A stretch of 64,000 nucleotides of DNA from Jingyaoa shaoxingensis (GTDB lineage Bacteria; Bacillota; Clostridia; Lachnospirales; Lachnospiraceae): contig NZ_JACRSZ010000015.1 in the NCBI RefSeq assembly GCF_014385005.1, positions 1-64,000 on the forward strand. Direction: 5' to 3'. The notes under the pieces are model-generated. The model was not told where the DNA came from, ran no database searches, and was given only the letters and a program-made list of their open reading frames with translations. The position numbers were made by a program, and so were the translations under genes. The first letter of the stretch is position 1; the number at the start of each line of letters is the position of its first letter. This document shows, in pieces, positions 31,911 to 41,091 of the stretch.

Positions 31911-33233
31911 CTGGGGCAGGGAGCCGGAAGTATCGGCGTCGTATTTATCGGAGCTATGGTGATCGCCTGTCTCCTGAATATGACCACGGTGGCATCCCTT
32001 TCAGAATTAAATGCACTGATGCCAAATACCACAGGCGGTCTGGCCCAATACACACTGGCCTGTCTCGGACCATTCCCCACACTGATTTCCATGGTGGGTG
32101 GATATCTGATCTGCAACATCATGTCATCCGGCGTGGAAGCATCCATTTTTTCTTACGCCATGGCATCAACGATTCATCTTCCGATTTCCAGTATTCTGTA
32201 TACACTGGCTATGACCATTGTGGTAATGATTGCGAATCTGTACGGTGTGGATATGTTTGCAAAGATCCAGGATCTGGTAGCATTTCTTCTGGTAGGTTCT
32301 ATGCTGATTATGGGAATCATCGGAATGTTTGGATTGGGAACCGGTGCGATGGTGCAGCAGCCATACAGTATGGCTGCAGACTGGAAAGAAGTGGTATCCA
32401 TGGTGGCAGTGGCATTCTGGCTGTTCATCGGAGCAGAATATGTCATTCCGGTATCCAGAAATGTGAAAAATGCGAAACGCAATGTACCACTTGGTATGAT
32501 GATAGGTCTGGCACTGATCTGTCTGGTGCAGTCCATCATGGTGCTTGGTTTTCATAATTATACACCATGGGGTGAACTGGAAGCTTCTGCAGCACCACAC
32601 TTGCTGTATGGAGAGAATCTGTTAGGTTCAACCGGTAAGATCTGGATGACATTTGTAGCGGCGCTGGCAGTAGTCAGTACCCAGAATTCCACCGTCAACG
32701 GACTGGCAGGAATCTGTCAGGGCATGGCAAAAATGAATATGATGCCAAGAATCTTTGCAAAGACCAATAAGCATGGCGTGCCATTCTTCGGAGTGATTTT
32801 TGTCAGCGTTTTCATTTTCGTATTTGCAGCACTCAGCGATGGATCTTCCGAAGCAATATCCTTCCTGATTCTGGTAGGCTCCGTGTTCTGGATGATCTCA
32901 TACATCTTTGCGCATTTGGATGTACTGATCCTGCGTCATCGCCTGCCAAAGGCACCGCGCTCCTTCAAAGTACCGTGTGGACCGCTGTTCCCGTGCATCG
33001 GCATTGCGGGCACTGTATACATGATCCTGAACATCTCAACCGATCCGACAGAACGCATGATGATCTGGCTGGTCACCGGTATCACCTTCCTGGTGCTGGG
33101 CATCTATTCCTTCTTCTGGATCCGCATCAAGATGAAAATGCCGGTATTCAAAAGCGTGCCGATTCAGAAAGTGATGGCAATGGAAAACAGCATGTATTAT
33201 ACTATCCGTAAACGCAGGGGACTGTGGAGATAA
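31911..33233 (+). pseudogene. APC amino-acid permease, 3' fragment (disrupted)
   Basis: The remaining 440 codons, starting LGQGAGSIGVVFIGAMVIA and ending in MKMPVFKSVPIQ...KRRGLWR. Many hydrophobic helices and the APC-type GQGAGSIG and AYR-less VAFWLFIGAEYVIPVS segments are visible. With the 29 codons at 20823 it makes a 469-residue permease of normal length. An ATG at 31752 in element DNA is in frame and could start a truncated protein missing helix 1, which I doubt is functional. The native gene probably imported the amine or amino acid oxidised by the neighbouring enzymes. Confidence 0.9.
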
Positions 33234-33248
33234 ACAGGAGGATAAATC

Positions 33249-34454
33249 ATGCAGGCATTTACACAATATACACCAACCAGAATTGTATTTGGAAAGGACA
33301 CAGAACATCAGGCAGGAAGCCTGGCAAAGCAGATGGGAGCCACAAGAGTATTTGTCATATATGGCGGAGGAAGCGTAGTCAGGAGCGGGCTGCTGGAACG
33401 CGTAACCACATCGCTTTCAGAAGCAGGACTTGAATGGATGGCAGCAGGCGGTGTGAAACCGAATCCGCGTCTGTCATTTGCAAGAGAATGCGTGGAAAAA
33501 TCAAAGGAATTCGGAACAGATTTTGTGCTTGCCATTGGCGGAGGCAGTGTAATTGATACAGGAAAGGCTATTGCACACGGAACTGCGAATCCGGATACTG
33601 ATATCTGGGATTTCTGGACAGGAAAGCAGAAAGTAACCAGATCCCTGCCGGTGGGAGTGGTGTTGACACTGTCGGCAGCAGGAAGTGAAACCAGTGACTC
33701 AGCAGTGCTGACTGATGAAGAAACTCATGAAAAACGTGGAATGGCGACGGATTTTAACAGACCGGCATTTGCAATTATGAATCCGGAACTGACCTTCACT
33801 TTGCCAAAATATCAGGTGGGATGTGGAATTGTAGATATCTGTATGCACACACTGGATCGCTATTTTACAAAATCAGAACACAATGAACTGACGGATGAGA
33901 TTGCAGAAGGATTGCTTCGCACGGTAATCCGTAATGGAAAGATAGCCATAAAAGATGCCCATAATTATGATGCCATGAGTGAACTGATGTGGGCAGGAAG
34001 TCTGTCTCATAATGGTCTGACAGGGCTGGGCGCACAGAAAGACTTTGCTGTGCATCAGCTGGGACATGAATTAAGCTCCAGATTCGACCTGGCACATGGA
34101 GCCAGCCTTTCCGCAGTATGGGAATCCTGGGCGTTGTATGTATACCAGGAAAAACCGGAGCGATTCGCCCAGTATGCCAGAAGGGTATGGAATGTAAAAG
34201 AAGATGACACAGAAAAAGCTGCATTAGAAGGAATCCGGCAGACCGTAGATTACTTCAAGTCACTGGATATGCCAACTTGCTTTGGGGAAGCAGAGGGAGT
34301 CGGAGTACAGAGTGACGAGACCCTTCATGCCATGGCACATAGCTGCACCTATGGTGGCGTCAGGACAATAGGATCCTTCCATGTGTGCGATGAAGAGGAT
34401 ATCTATAAGATTTATAAAATGGCGAATAAGAATTGCAAATTTTCAGACAGATAA
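33249..34454 (+). CDS. Iron-containing alcohol dehydrogenase
   Basis: A 401-residue group III ADH of the BDH/YqhD type. NAD(P) motif AIGGGSVIDTGK (about 96-107), metal ligands in GIVDICMH and HQLGHELSSRFDLAHGASLS. It reduces aldehydes to alcohols. 15 bp after the permease fragment with AGGAGG, so it belonged to the permease operon; the inserted element now separates it from the upstream promoter. It likely removes the aldehyde formed by the amine dehydrogenase. A terminator follows. Confidence 0.92.
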   Translation: MQAFTQYTPTRIVFGKDTEHQAGSLAKQMGATRVFVIYGGGSVVRSGLLERVTTSLSEAGLEWMAAGGVKPNPRLSFARECVEKSKEFGTDFVLAIGGGSVIDTGKAIAHGTANPDTDIWDFWTGKQKVTRSLPVGVVLTLSAAGSETSDSAVLTDEETHEKRGMATDFNRPAFAIMNPELTFTLPKYQVGCGIVDICMHTLDRYFTKSEHNELTDEIAEGLLRTVIRNGKIAIKDAHNYDAMSELMWAGSLSHNGLTGLGAQKDFAVHQLGHELSSRFDLAHGASLSAVWESWALYVYQEKPERFAQYARRVWNVKEDDTEKAALEGIRQTVDYFKSLDMPTCFGEAEGVGVQSDETLHAMAHSCTYGGVRTIGSFHVCDEEDIYKIYKMANKNCKFSDR

Positions 34455-34463
34455 TTGCGCTAA

Positions 34464-34487
34464 ACCATCCGTAAGGATGGTTTTTTT
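34464..34487 (+). terminator. Terminator of the alcohol dehydrogenase
   Basis: ACCATCC-GTAA-GGATGGT followed by a run of Ts, about 10 bp after the stop. Confidence 0.92.
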
Positions 34488-34545
34488 GTGCAAAAATACA
34501 AATTTTTGTGTTCTTAGTTTGTATAATATTTACTTCGAAAGTGAA

Positions 34546-34574
34546 TTGACAAACACACTGTATAATTGTATGAT
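34546..34574 (+). promoter_or_regulatory. Promoter of the malic enzyme operon
   Basis: TTGACA (34546-34551), 17 bp, TATGAT (34569-34574). The -10 box lies inside the left arm of the operator at 34565-34592. Confidence 0.75.
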
Positions 34575-34592
34575 GAGTATACATCATACAAT
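34565..34592. promoter_or_regulatory. GntR-type operator 1
   Basis: Perfect palindrome ATTGTATGAT-N8-ATCATACAAT, extended by one further G/C pair (ATTGTATGATG). The same dyad with the same spacer recurs at 42453-42480. Likely bound by the FadR-type regulator at 44720. Confidence 0.8.
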
Positions 34593-34618
34593 TATGAAAA
34601 CGTGTTGGAGGTTGAAAT

Positions 34619-35794
34619 ATGGACTATGCAAAAGAATCCTTGCGCTTGCATAAAGAGTGGAAGGGAAAAATTGAAGTGATTTCCAGAGTGCCTGTAGCAT
34701 CAAAGGAGGACTTATCTCTGGCTTATACCCCAGGTGTAGCACAGGCGTGTCTCGAAATACAGAAGAATATTGACGAAAGTTATGAACTGACCAGACGACA
34801 TAATATGTGTCTTGTTGTGACAGATGGAAGCGCTGTATTAGGATTAGGAGACATTGGTCCGGAAGCAGGTATGCCGGTAATGGAAGGAAAATGTGTATTA
34901 TTTAAAGCTTTTGGTGATGTAGACGCATTTCCTCTGTGTGTAAAGACGAAAGATGTAGATGAATTTGTCAATACAGTATATTTAATATCAGGCAGCTTTG
35001 GCGGTGTGAATCTGGAAGATATTTCAGCACCGAGATGTTTTGAAATTGAAAAAAAACTGAAAGAAAAGTGCGATATTCCTATTTTCCATGATGATCAGCA
35101 TGGAACTGCAGTAATCACTCTGGCAGGACTGACAAATGCATTAAAGGTAGTCGGAAAGAAAAAAGAGAATGTTCGTATTGTTATTAATGGTGCCGGCGCG
35201 GCTGCCATTTCGATTACCAGATTGCTTTTATCCGACGGATTTCAGGATATTACGCTTTGTGACAGAAAAGGCGCTATTTATGAAGGCCGCGAGGAAGGTA
35301 TGAATGCGATTAAAAATGAAATGGCATTAAGGACAAACAAGGATAAGCGAAAAGGCGCCTTAAAAGATGTTATAGCGGGTGCAGATGTATTTATCGGAGT
35401 CAGCGCGCCTGGAATGGTGACCACAGAGATGGTAAAAACAATGAATAAAGATTCGATTATTTTTGCCTGCGCCAATCCGACACCGGAAATATTCCCAGAT
35501 GATGCGAAAGCAGGAGGAGCAAAGGTTTGTTCTACGGGAAGAAGTGATTATCCAAATCAGATTAATAATGTTCTTGCTTTTCCTGGTATATTCAGAGGTG
35601 CTTTTGATGTACGGGCAAGTGATATCAATGATGAAATGAAAATTGCAGCGGCAAGAGCTCTTGCCGGATTGATTTCTGATGAAGAACTGAATGAGGATTA
35701 TATTATACCAAAGGCGTTTGACCCACGTGTTGGAAAGACAGTGGCAGCAGCCGTAGCTGAGGCTGCCAGAAGAACAGGAGTAGCAAGAATCTGA
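34619..35794 (+). CDS. NAD(P)-dependent malic enzyme
   Basis: A 391-residue short malic enzyme: decarboxylates malate to pyruvate. SLAYTPGVAQACLEI, VTDGSAVLGLGDIGPEAG, FHDDQHGTAVI (metal/substrate site) and NGAGAAAISITRLLL (dinucleotide motif) are present. GGAGG precedes ATG 34619. The start overlaps nothing upstream, while its stop overlaps the AEC carrier start (TGATG). Controlled by the palindromic operator on its promoter. It anchors a malate or hydroxyacid catabolic operon. Confidence 0.95.
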   Translation: MDYAKESLRLHKEWKGKIEVISRVPVASKEDLSLAYTPGVAQACLEIQKNIDESYELTRRHNMCLVVTDGSAVLGLGDIGPEAGMPVMEGKCVLFKAFGDVDAFPLCVKTKDVDEFVNTVYLISGSFGGVNLEDISAPRCFEIEKKLKEKCDIPIFHDDQHGTAVITLAGLTNALKVVGKKKENVRIVINGAGAAAISITRLLLSDGFQDITLCDRKGAIYEGREEGMNAIKNEMALRTNKDKRKGALKDVIAGADVFIGVSAPGMVTTEMVKTMNKDSIIFACANPTPEIFPDDAKAGGAKVCSTGRSDYPNQINNVLAFPGIFRGAFDVRASDINDEMKIAAARALAGLISDEELNEDYIIPKAFDPRVGKTVAAAVAEAARRTGVARI

Positions 35795-36705
35795 TGAGCG
35801 GAAATCTGATGTTTGAGCTGCAGCTTACGATGTTTATTATGCTGGCAATTGGATTTTTCTGTGCAAAACGAGGCATGTTTACGAAAGAAGGCAGAGAATG
35901 CCTGGTCAGTATTTTTATTAATGTGATGATTCCATGCAGTGTTGTTTCCGCATTTTATAAAAATATGACGCAGGATCTTCTTGGAAAAGGCGGTTTGATG
36001 GTTTTGGCATTTACAGCAGACCTGACTTTTTGCTGGTTAATCGGAAAAGTCCTGTATATAAAAATCCGGTCAGATGAACAGGGAATTCTGAAATATGCAA
36101 CAATTATCAGTAATGCGCAGTTTATGGGTTTTCCAATCATTCAGGCAATATTTGGACAGGAAGGTTTGATGCTGGCATCTATGGCAATGATTCCGTCTAC
36201 AATTTTTACCTGGACAGTGGCCTTGGCTCAGTTTACATCAATGGATGGAAAAAAGGGAATAAAAAGCGTTCTGAAGCATCCTTGTTTTCTTGCAGTAGTT
36301 GCAGGGATTCTGCTTGGAGCACTGAAGATTCCGCTGCCTTCATGTATGGTAGATGTTCTGGATCGTATGGGAAACTGTGTAATGCCGATAGCAATGCTTA
36401 TTATAGGTTCTATCCTGGCAGGAGTTAAGGCCAGAAGTATTTTAGACTGGAAATTATATTATTTCAGTGCTATCCGGTTAATAGGAATTCCGGCTGTCAT
36501 GTATTTGTTTTTTACAGCGGTAAAATTAGATCCATTGGTGCGCAATGTACTCGTTGTAATGGCTGGTACGCCGGCCGGAACGATTACGGCGATGCTTGCG
36601 GAAGAACATGGGGCTAATGCAGAATTTGCTTCCCAGCTTATTCTTGTTTCAACGTTACTTAGTATGATTACCTTGCCAATTTTGTATACATTGTTGCAGT
36701 TGTAG
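35794..36705 (+). CDS. AEC-family transporter (malate/auxin-carrier type)
   Basis: A 303-residue membrane protein with about ten helices in the two-half AEC layout (FIMLAIGFFCAKRGMFT, NAQFMGFPIIQAIFGQEG, VMAGTPAGTITAMLAEEHG). AEC carriers include MdcF and MleP malate permeases. Start ATG 35794 is coupled to the malic enzyme stop. Likely imports malate or a related organic acid. Confidence 0.88.
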   Translation: MSGNLMFELQLTMFIMLAIGFFCAKRGMFTKEGRECLVSIFINVMIPCSVVSAFYKNMTQDLLGKGGLMVLAFTADLTFCWLIGKVLYIKIRSDEQGILKYATIISNAQFMGFPIIQAIFGQEGLMLASMAMIPSTIFTWTVALAQFTSMDGKKGIKSVLKHPCFLAVVAGILLGALKIPLPSCMVDVLDRMGNCVMPIAMLIIGSILAGVKARSILDWKLYYFSAIRLIGIPAVMYLFFTAVKLDPLVRNVLVVMAGTPAGTITAMLAEEHGANAEFASQLILVSTLLSMITLPILYTLLQL

Positions 36706-36765
36706 AAAAGATCTGGCGATTGAATTTGTGAGCTTTTATTAAGTAGAAATGAGGTAGAAAAGATT

Positions 36766-37857
36766 ATGGCATATAGAAAAATGAATTATGAGAAACTGAG
36801 AGAATTGTCCAAACTGGTTTTTATGAAATATGGCTATTCAGAAGAAGATGCAGAGACCATTACAGATGTTTTATTGAAAGCAGATTTGATGGGGATAGAG
36901 TCTCATGGTGTACAGAGAATGACTTTGTATCCATTCGGAATCAGTATTGGAAGAATTAAAGTAGACGCAAAACCGGAAATTGTAAGAGAAACACCATTGA
37001 GTGCGGTTATTGATGCTCATGATGGAATGGGACAGATCGCAGGCGTGAAAGCTATGAAACTGGCTATCGAAAAAGCAAAACAGCATGGCATGGGCTTTAC
37101 AGTCGTAAGAAATTCGAATCATTATGGAATAGCAGGATATTACTCTCTGATGGCAGCCGAAGAGGGACTTGTAGGTATGTCTATGACGAATACACAGGCA
37201 TTGGTAGTTCCTACATTTGGTCAGAAACCAATACTTGGCACAAATCCTATTGCATTTACAGTTCCGGCAAAACCGTATCCATTCCATCTGGATATGTCTA
37301 CAAGTGTAGTAACAGCAGGAAAGATGGAAGTTTATGCAAAAAACAAAAAACCTTGCCCGGAAGGCTGGCTGGTGGATGAAAACGGCGCTGTAAACACAGA
37401 TGCAGGTGTTTTTGTGGCAAATCGTGGCACTGGTCGTGGCGGTCTGCTTCCGATTGGCGGTGCAGGTGAGCTCCACAGCGGTCATAAAGGATATGGTATG
37501 TCTATGTTAGTGGAAATTATGACAGGCATTTTTGCAGGAGGTGTGACCAGTTCAGGTGTTCGTGTGGTGAAAGAAAAGGAATTATGTTGTCATATGTTCT
37601 GGGCAATAGATCCTGCAATGTTTAATGAAGATAAAGAAGAAATTTTTAAGCATCTTTCTGAATTCCTTCAGATGATTCGTGATTCCGATAAAGCAGAGGG
37701 ACACGATCGTATTTACACACATGGTGAAAAAGAATTTGAAAACATGGAAAAGGTGAAAAAGGAAGGTGTATCTGTTAATGATGCAACCTATGATGAAATA
37801 ACAAAACTCAGTGAGAAACTGGGAATCTGCGCTGCTGACTATTTGGTGGAAGTGTAG
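36766..37857 (+). CDS. Ldh-family (type 2 malate/L-lactate) dehydrogenase
   Basis: A 363-residue member of the Ldh2/MdhC/YbiC family, NAD(P)-dependent 2-hydroxyacid dehydrogenases unrelated to Rossmann LDH. SHGVQRMTLYPFGISIGRI, VVRNSNHYGIAGYYSLMAAEEG (catalytic His), TNPIAFTVPA and GHKGYGMSMLVEIM are characteristic. Substrates in the family include malate, sulfolactate, ureidoglycolate and 2,3-diketogulonate. The neighbours favour a dicarboxylate or C4-C6 hydroxyacid. Confidence 0.92.
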   Translation: MAYRKMNYEKLRELSKLVFMKYGYSEEDAETITDVLLKADLMGIESHGVQRMTLYPFGISIGRIKVDAKPEIVRETPLSAVIDAHDGMGQIAGVKAMKLAIEKAKQHGMGFTVVRNSNHYGIAGYYSLMAAEEGLVGMSMTNTQALVVPTFGQKPILGTNPIAFTVPAKPYPFHLDMSTSVVTAGKMEVYAKNKKPCPEGWLVDENGAVNTDAGVFVANRGTGRGGLLPIGGAGELHSGHKGYGMSMLVEIMTGIFAGGVTSSGVRVVKEKELCCHMFWAIDPAMFNEDKEEIFKHLSEFLQMIRDSDKAEGHDRIYTHGEKEFENMEKVKKEGVSVNDATYDEITKLSEKLGICAADYLVEV

Positions 37858-37886
37858 CTGTTAAAATGTAAGTGACCCTTTGAAAC

Positions 37887-37942
37887 GGGACTGATCTGAA
37901 TACTGAGATGAAGTTCGAAAGTATTCGGATCAGTCCCTTTCT
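37887..37942 (+). terminator. Terminator of the malic enzyme operon
   Basis: GGGACTGATCTGAATACT pairs with AGTATTCGGATCAGTCCC, one mismatch, then TTTCT. Confidence 0.85.
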
Positions 37943-38037
37943 GTTTGCGTACAGATTTGGTATATATCTGGAAAGTAGAAAAAACAAAGTCATATTTGTG
38001 CAAAAGTTCCAAAAAAGAAAAATACTTAAAATAATTA

Positions 38038-38066
38038 TTGACTAATTTTAATATAACTGTTAAAGT
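38038..38066 (+). promoter_or_regulatory. Promoter of the TRAP transporter operon
   Basis: TTGACT (38038-38043), 17 bp, TAAAGT (38061-38066), about 75 bp before the dctP start. Confidence 0.6.
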
Positions 38067-38083
38067 ATGTTCATGGGTAGGAC

Positions 38084-38117
38084 ATCATACAATAACACAA
38101 TAACACAATAATACAAT
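38084..38117. promoter_or_regulatory. GntR-type half-site with AATAACAC tandem repeats
   Basis: ATCATACAAT (38084-38093) equals the right arm of the two complete operators; the left arm is missing at the N8 distance. It is followed by two AATAACAC copies and a second ATACAAT (38111-38117). Suggests weaker or different binding just after the transcription start. Confidence 0.5.
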
Positions 38118-38139
38118 GTATAGCGAAAGGGGTATGAAA

Positions 38140-39198
38140 ATGAAATTAAGAAAAAGTGTGATCGCAACTCTTGTATCAGCAACAATGTTAGCAGTAGGGC
38201 TGGGCGCTTCAGCACAGGCAGATGACAATGTAGTAAAAATTGCATTTACAGATGCACCGACACTTAAAGTTGGTGATATGGAGATTTATCACCCATCCTA
38301 TGCAGCAATGTTAGCATTCAAAGGGGCATTTGAGAAAAGCACAAATGGAGAGTACAGCGTTGAATTATATCCAAATGGAACACTCGGTGATGCTGCTTCG
38401 ACTATGGAACAGATGTTAATCGGAACTCTTCAGGGAAGCACACCGGCTGATGGCGCACTTTCCGCATTTGCACCGGACATTCAGGCATTTACGGTTCCAT
38501 ATTTGTTCTCTGAAGTAACGGTAGCCTATGATGTGTTGGATGGTGAATTTTGCCAGAATTTATTTAATGATATTGCAGAAGAAACCGGAATACGAGTAAT
38601 CGCATCATATGACAACGGTGGATTCAGACACTTTACAAACAGCAAGAAAGAAATCAAAACAGCAGCGGATATGGAAGGATTAAATATTCGTGTTATGGAC
38701 AGCCCGGTATATTTGAAACTGATAGAGTCTCTTGGCGCATCTGCTACACCGGTTGCTTTCCTTGAACTGTACAGCGCCTTACAGACTGGTGTGGTAGACG
38801 GACAGGAAAACTCAGCAGTTACTACACTTGGTGCATCCTTGAATGAAGTTCAGAAATATTGCACACTGGATGGTCATCTTCTTGGACTTGCATTTTTGAC
38901 AGTCAGTGAGAGCTGGTATCAGAGCCTTGATGCAGAGACACAGAAAAAAGTTCTTATTGCAGGAGAAGAAGCTTCTATCGCAGCACGCGGCACCTGTCGT
39001 TATGCAGAATCAATAGCAATCAATACTTTGTCAGAAGAAGGCGTGCAGGTTTATTCACCTACAGCAGAAGAGCTGGAAACATTTAAAGTATCACAGGAAC
39101 CGGTTATTGAGTATCTGAAAACTGAAATTGATCCAGAAGTAGTAGATGGATTGTTAGGAGCTGTTGAGGAAGAAGAGATAAAAGCAGGTCTCAAGTAA
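38140..39198 (+). CDS. dctP: TRAP transporter solute-binding protein (DctP family)
   Basis: A 352-residue secreted binding protein. Signal peptide MKLRKSVIATLVSATML...ASAQA, then mature DDNVVKIAFTDAP. NGTLGDAASTMEQMLIGTL, RHFTNSKKEIKTAADMEGLNIRV, VAFLELYSALQTGVVDGQENS are TRAP (DctP) signatures; the Arg in NIRV normally binds the substrate carboxylate. Start ATG 38140 chosen because GGGG is seven bases away; ATG 38134 is too close. It binds an organic acid for the DctQM pair downstream. Confidence 0.92.
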   Translation: MKLRKSVIATLVSATMLAVGLGASAQADDNVVKIAFTDAPTLKVGDMEIYHPSYAAMLAFKGAFEKSTNGEYSVELYPNGTLGDAASTMEQMLIGTLQGSTPADGALSAFAPDIQAFTVPYLFSEVTVAYDVLDGEFCQNLFNDIAEETGIRVIASYDNGGFRHFTNSKKEIKTAADMEGLNIRVMDSPVYLKLIESLGASATPVAFLELYSALQTGVVDGQENSAVTTLGASLNEVQKYCTLDGHLLGLAFLTVSESWYQSLDAETQKKVLIAGEEASIAARGTCRYAESIAINTLSEEGVQVYSPTAEELETFKVSQEPVIEYLKTEIDPEVVDGLLGAVEEEEIKAGLK

Positions 39199-39239
39199 AA
39201 GGAAACCTGAAGGATATATATTAACAGGCGAGAATAAAA

Positions 39240-39281
39240 TCTGCGGATGATCTGTCTGGATGATCCGCAGAATTATTTTTT
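39240..39281 (+). terminator. Intra-operon attenuator between dctP and dctQ
   Basis: TCTGCGGAT...ATCCGCAGA stem, then ATTATTTTTT. Partial termination here would keep binding protein in excess over the membrane subunits. Confidence 0.7.
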
Positions 39282-39299
39282 CAGAGTGGAGGGATAAAC

Positions 39300-39788
39300 G
39301 TGGAGGTCATAAAAAAAATCAGTTCTGCAATTGATAAAGCGATAACGGTTATCTGCATTATCTTAATGGCAGCAATGACAGTGATAGTTTTAATTCAGGT
39401 ATCGACGAGATTCTTACCTGTAAGAAATCCAAATTGGACAGAAGAATTGTCCAGATATTTGATGATTTACATAGCATACCTTGGAGCAAGTACGGGAATT
39501 AAAGAATGGTCGAATGTTGGGGTTGACTTTATTATCACACGGCTTCCGGGGATCGGCAGATATATTTTGAATATAATTATTCGATTGGCAATTCTGGTAT
39601 TTTGGTGTCTGGCATTATATTTATCTATGCAGGTATTTCCGAAGACCGGTCTTTTCCAGAAAAGTGCATCCATGGGATTCCCTCTTTTATATGCACAGTG
39701 CTCCATTATTATTGGATCCTGCTTATGCATTATTCAGGGAATTTGTCAGATTATCACATATATAGCGGGAGGTGTTAAAAATGCTTGA
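39300..39788 (+). CDS. dctQ: TRAP transporter small permease (DctQ family)
   Basis: A 162-residue four-helix membrane subunit. VSTRFLPVRNPNWTEELSRYLMIYIAYLGAS is the DctQ signature. Starts with GTG at 39300 after GGAGGG. Overlaps the large permease start by 8 bp. Works with DctM in sodium-driven uptake. Confidence 0.9.
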   Translation: MEVIKKISSAIDKAITVICIILMAAMTVIVLIQVSTRFLPVRNPNWTEELSRYLMIYIAYLGASTGIKEWSNVGVDFIITRLPGIGRYILNIIIRLAILVFWCLALYLSMQVFPKTGLFQKSASMGFPLLYAQCSIIIGSCLCIIQGICQIITYIAGGVKNA

Positions 39789-41067
39789 ATTTGGTATTGC
39801 AACCGTTTTACTGATTGGAACCATTTTAATTGGTTTTCCCATAGCATTTTCGATTGGTATTACAACAGTGATCTACATTTTGATGACGAATCCGGCCAAT
39901 ATTTCAGCAATTCCGATTCGTATGTTCTCAGGTATTAATTCATTTACATTGATGGCATTACCGCTGTTTATGCTGGCAGCTGAGATTATGATCCGGACAG
40001 GGATTTCTTCAAAACTTTTTGACTTTGTGCGTATTACCCGATTTGGAAAAAAGAGAGGCGGACTGGCCTATGTAAATATTCTGGTAAGTACAATTTTTGG
40101 AAGTATATCAGGTGCAGCTCTTTCAGATATTGCAGGGCTTGGTGCAGTAGAACTTCAGGCTATGGACGAAGACGGTTATGACAAAGGATTTTCCTGTGCT
40201 GTAACAGCAGCTTCTTCTATTCAGAGTCCGCTGATTCCACCGAGTAATGTAGCCATTCTTTATGCAGGAACAATGGCATTATCCGTTGGTGCAGTGCTGT
40301 ACGCAGGTCTGATTCCGGGACTGTTGCTTGCTTTTGGTGAAATGGCATATGTGAAGCTGAATTCCAAAAAATTCCCTATGCATGAAAAAGAATATACAAA
40401 AGAAGAAAAGAAAGATATCCGTAAGCGTGGTCTGATCGCTATGGGAATGCCACTGATTATTCTGATTGGCATTACAGCAGGGATTGTAACCCCGACAGAA
40501 GCGGCAGCAGTAGCAGTTTTGTATGCACTGATCGTAGGTATCTTTGTATTTCATAATCTGACACTTGAGATGGTCATCAGTTCTTTAAAAGCAGCTGGAA
40601 AGACCACTGCGAACTTGTTTATTATTACTTCTTTATCTGCAGTATTTGCATGGGCAATTGGTGTAGAAAACATACCGGCACAGCTCACAGCATTTATGAT
40701 GTCTGTAACGGAAAGTAAATATGTGATGCTGTTAATTATTAACCTGATTTTCCTGATTGTAGGAATGTGGATGGAGACATCAGCTGCGATTCTTCTGTTT
40801 GTCCCGATTCTGGCACCTATGGTAACTTCTATGGGAGTACATCCGGTGCATTTCGCAGTGATTGTAATTGTGAATTTAACGGTTGGACTGATTACACCAC
40901 CTGTAGGTGTAGTATTGTATGCAGTTGCAAATGTAGGAAAAGAGAAGTTCGAGACTGTAGTAAAATCCACAATGCCGTTCATACTTATGGGCTTCGCATT
41001 GGTAGTGATACTGACTTTTGTACCGGAATTATGCCTGTTCCTGCCACGTATCATGGGATTCCTGTAA
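39781..41067 (+). CDS. dctM: TRAP transporter large permease (DctM family)
   Basis: A 428-residue polytopic transporter. PLFMLAAEIMIRTGIS, GSISGAALSDIAGLGAVE, AASSIQSPLIPPSNVAILYAG, and the late NLTVGLITPPVGVVLYAV motif are typical DctM. ATG 39781 chosen for GGGAGGTG six bases upstream. Carries the substrate across the membrane with sodium. Confidence 0.93.
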   Translation: MLEFGIATVLLIGTILIGFPIAFSIGITTVIYILMTNPANISAIPIRMFSGINSFTLMALPLFMLAAEIMIRTGISSKLFDFVRITRFGKKRGGLAYVNILVSTIFGSISGAALSDIAGLGAVELQAMDEDGYDKGFSCAVTAASSIQSPLIPPSNVAILYAGTMALSVGAVLYAGLIPGLLLAFGEMAYVKLNSKKFPMHEKEYTKEEKKDIRKRGLIAMGMPLIILIGITAGIVTPTEAAAVAVLYALIVGIFVFHNLTLEMVISSLKAAGKTTANLFIITSLSAVFAWAIGVENIPAQLTAFMMSVTESKYVMLLIINLIFLIVGMWMETSAAILLFVPILAPMVTSMGVHPVHFAVIVIVNLTVGLITPPVGVVLYAVANVGKEKFETVVKSTMPFILMGFALVVILTFVPELCLFLPRIMGFL

Positions 41068-41091
41068 ACCATACAAGAGAGGTACTGAAAA

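Noticed and set aside
31752..33233. Reading the permease fragment as a complete 493-residue gene starting at 31752
   Set aside because: The first 53 codons are antisense to tnpV and element end; host homology begins only at 31911, and no ribosome-binding site precedes 31752.
38091..38117. AATAACAC tandem repeats as a CRISPR-like array
   Set aside because: Units are 8 bp with no spacers; more likely part of the promoter region.
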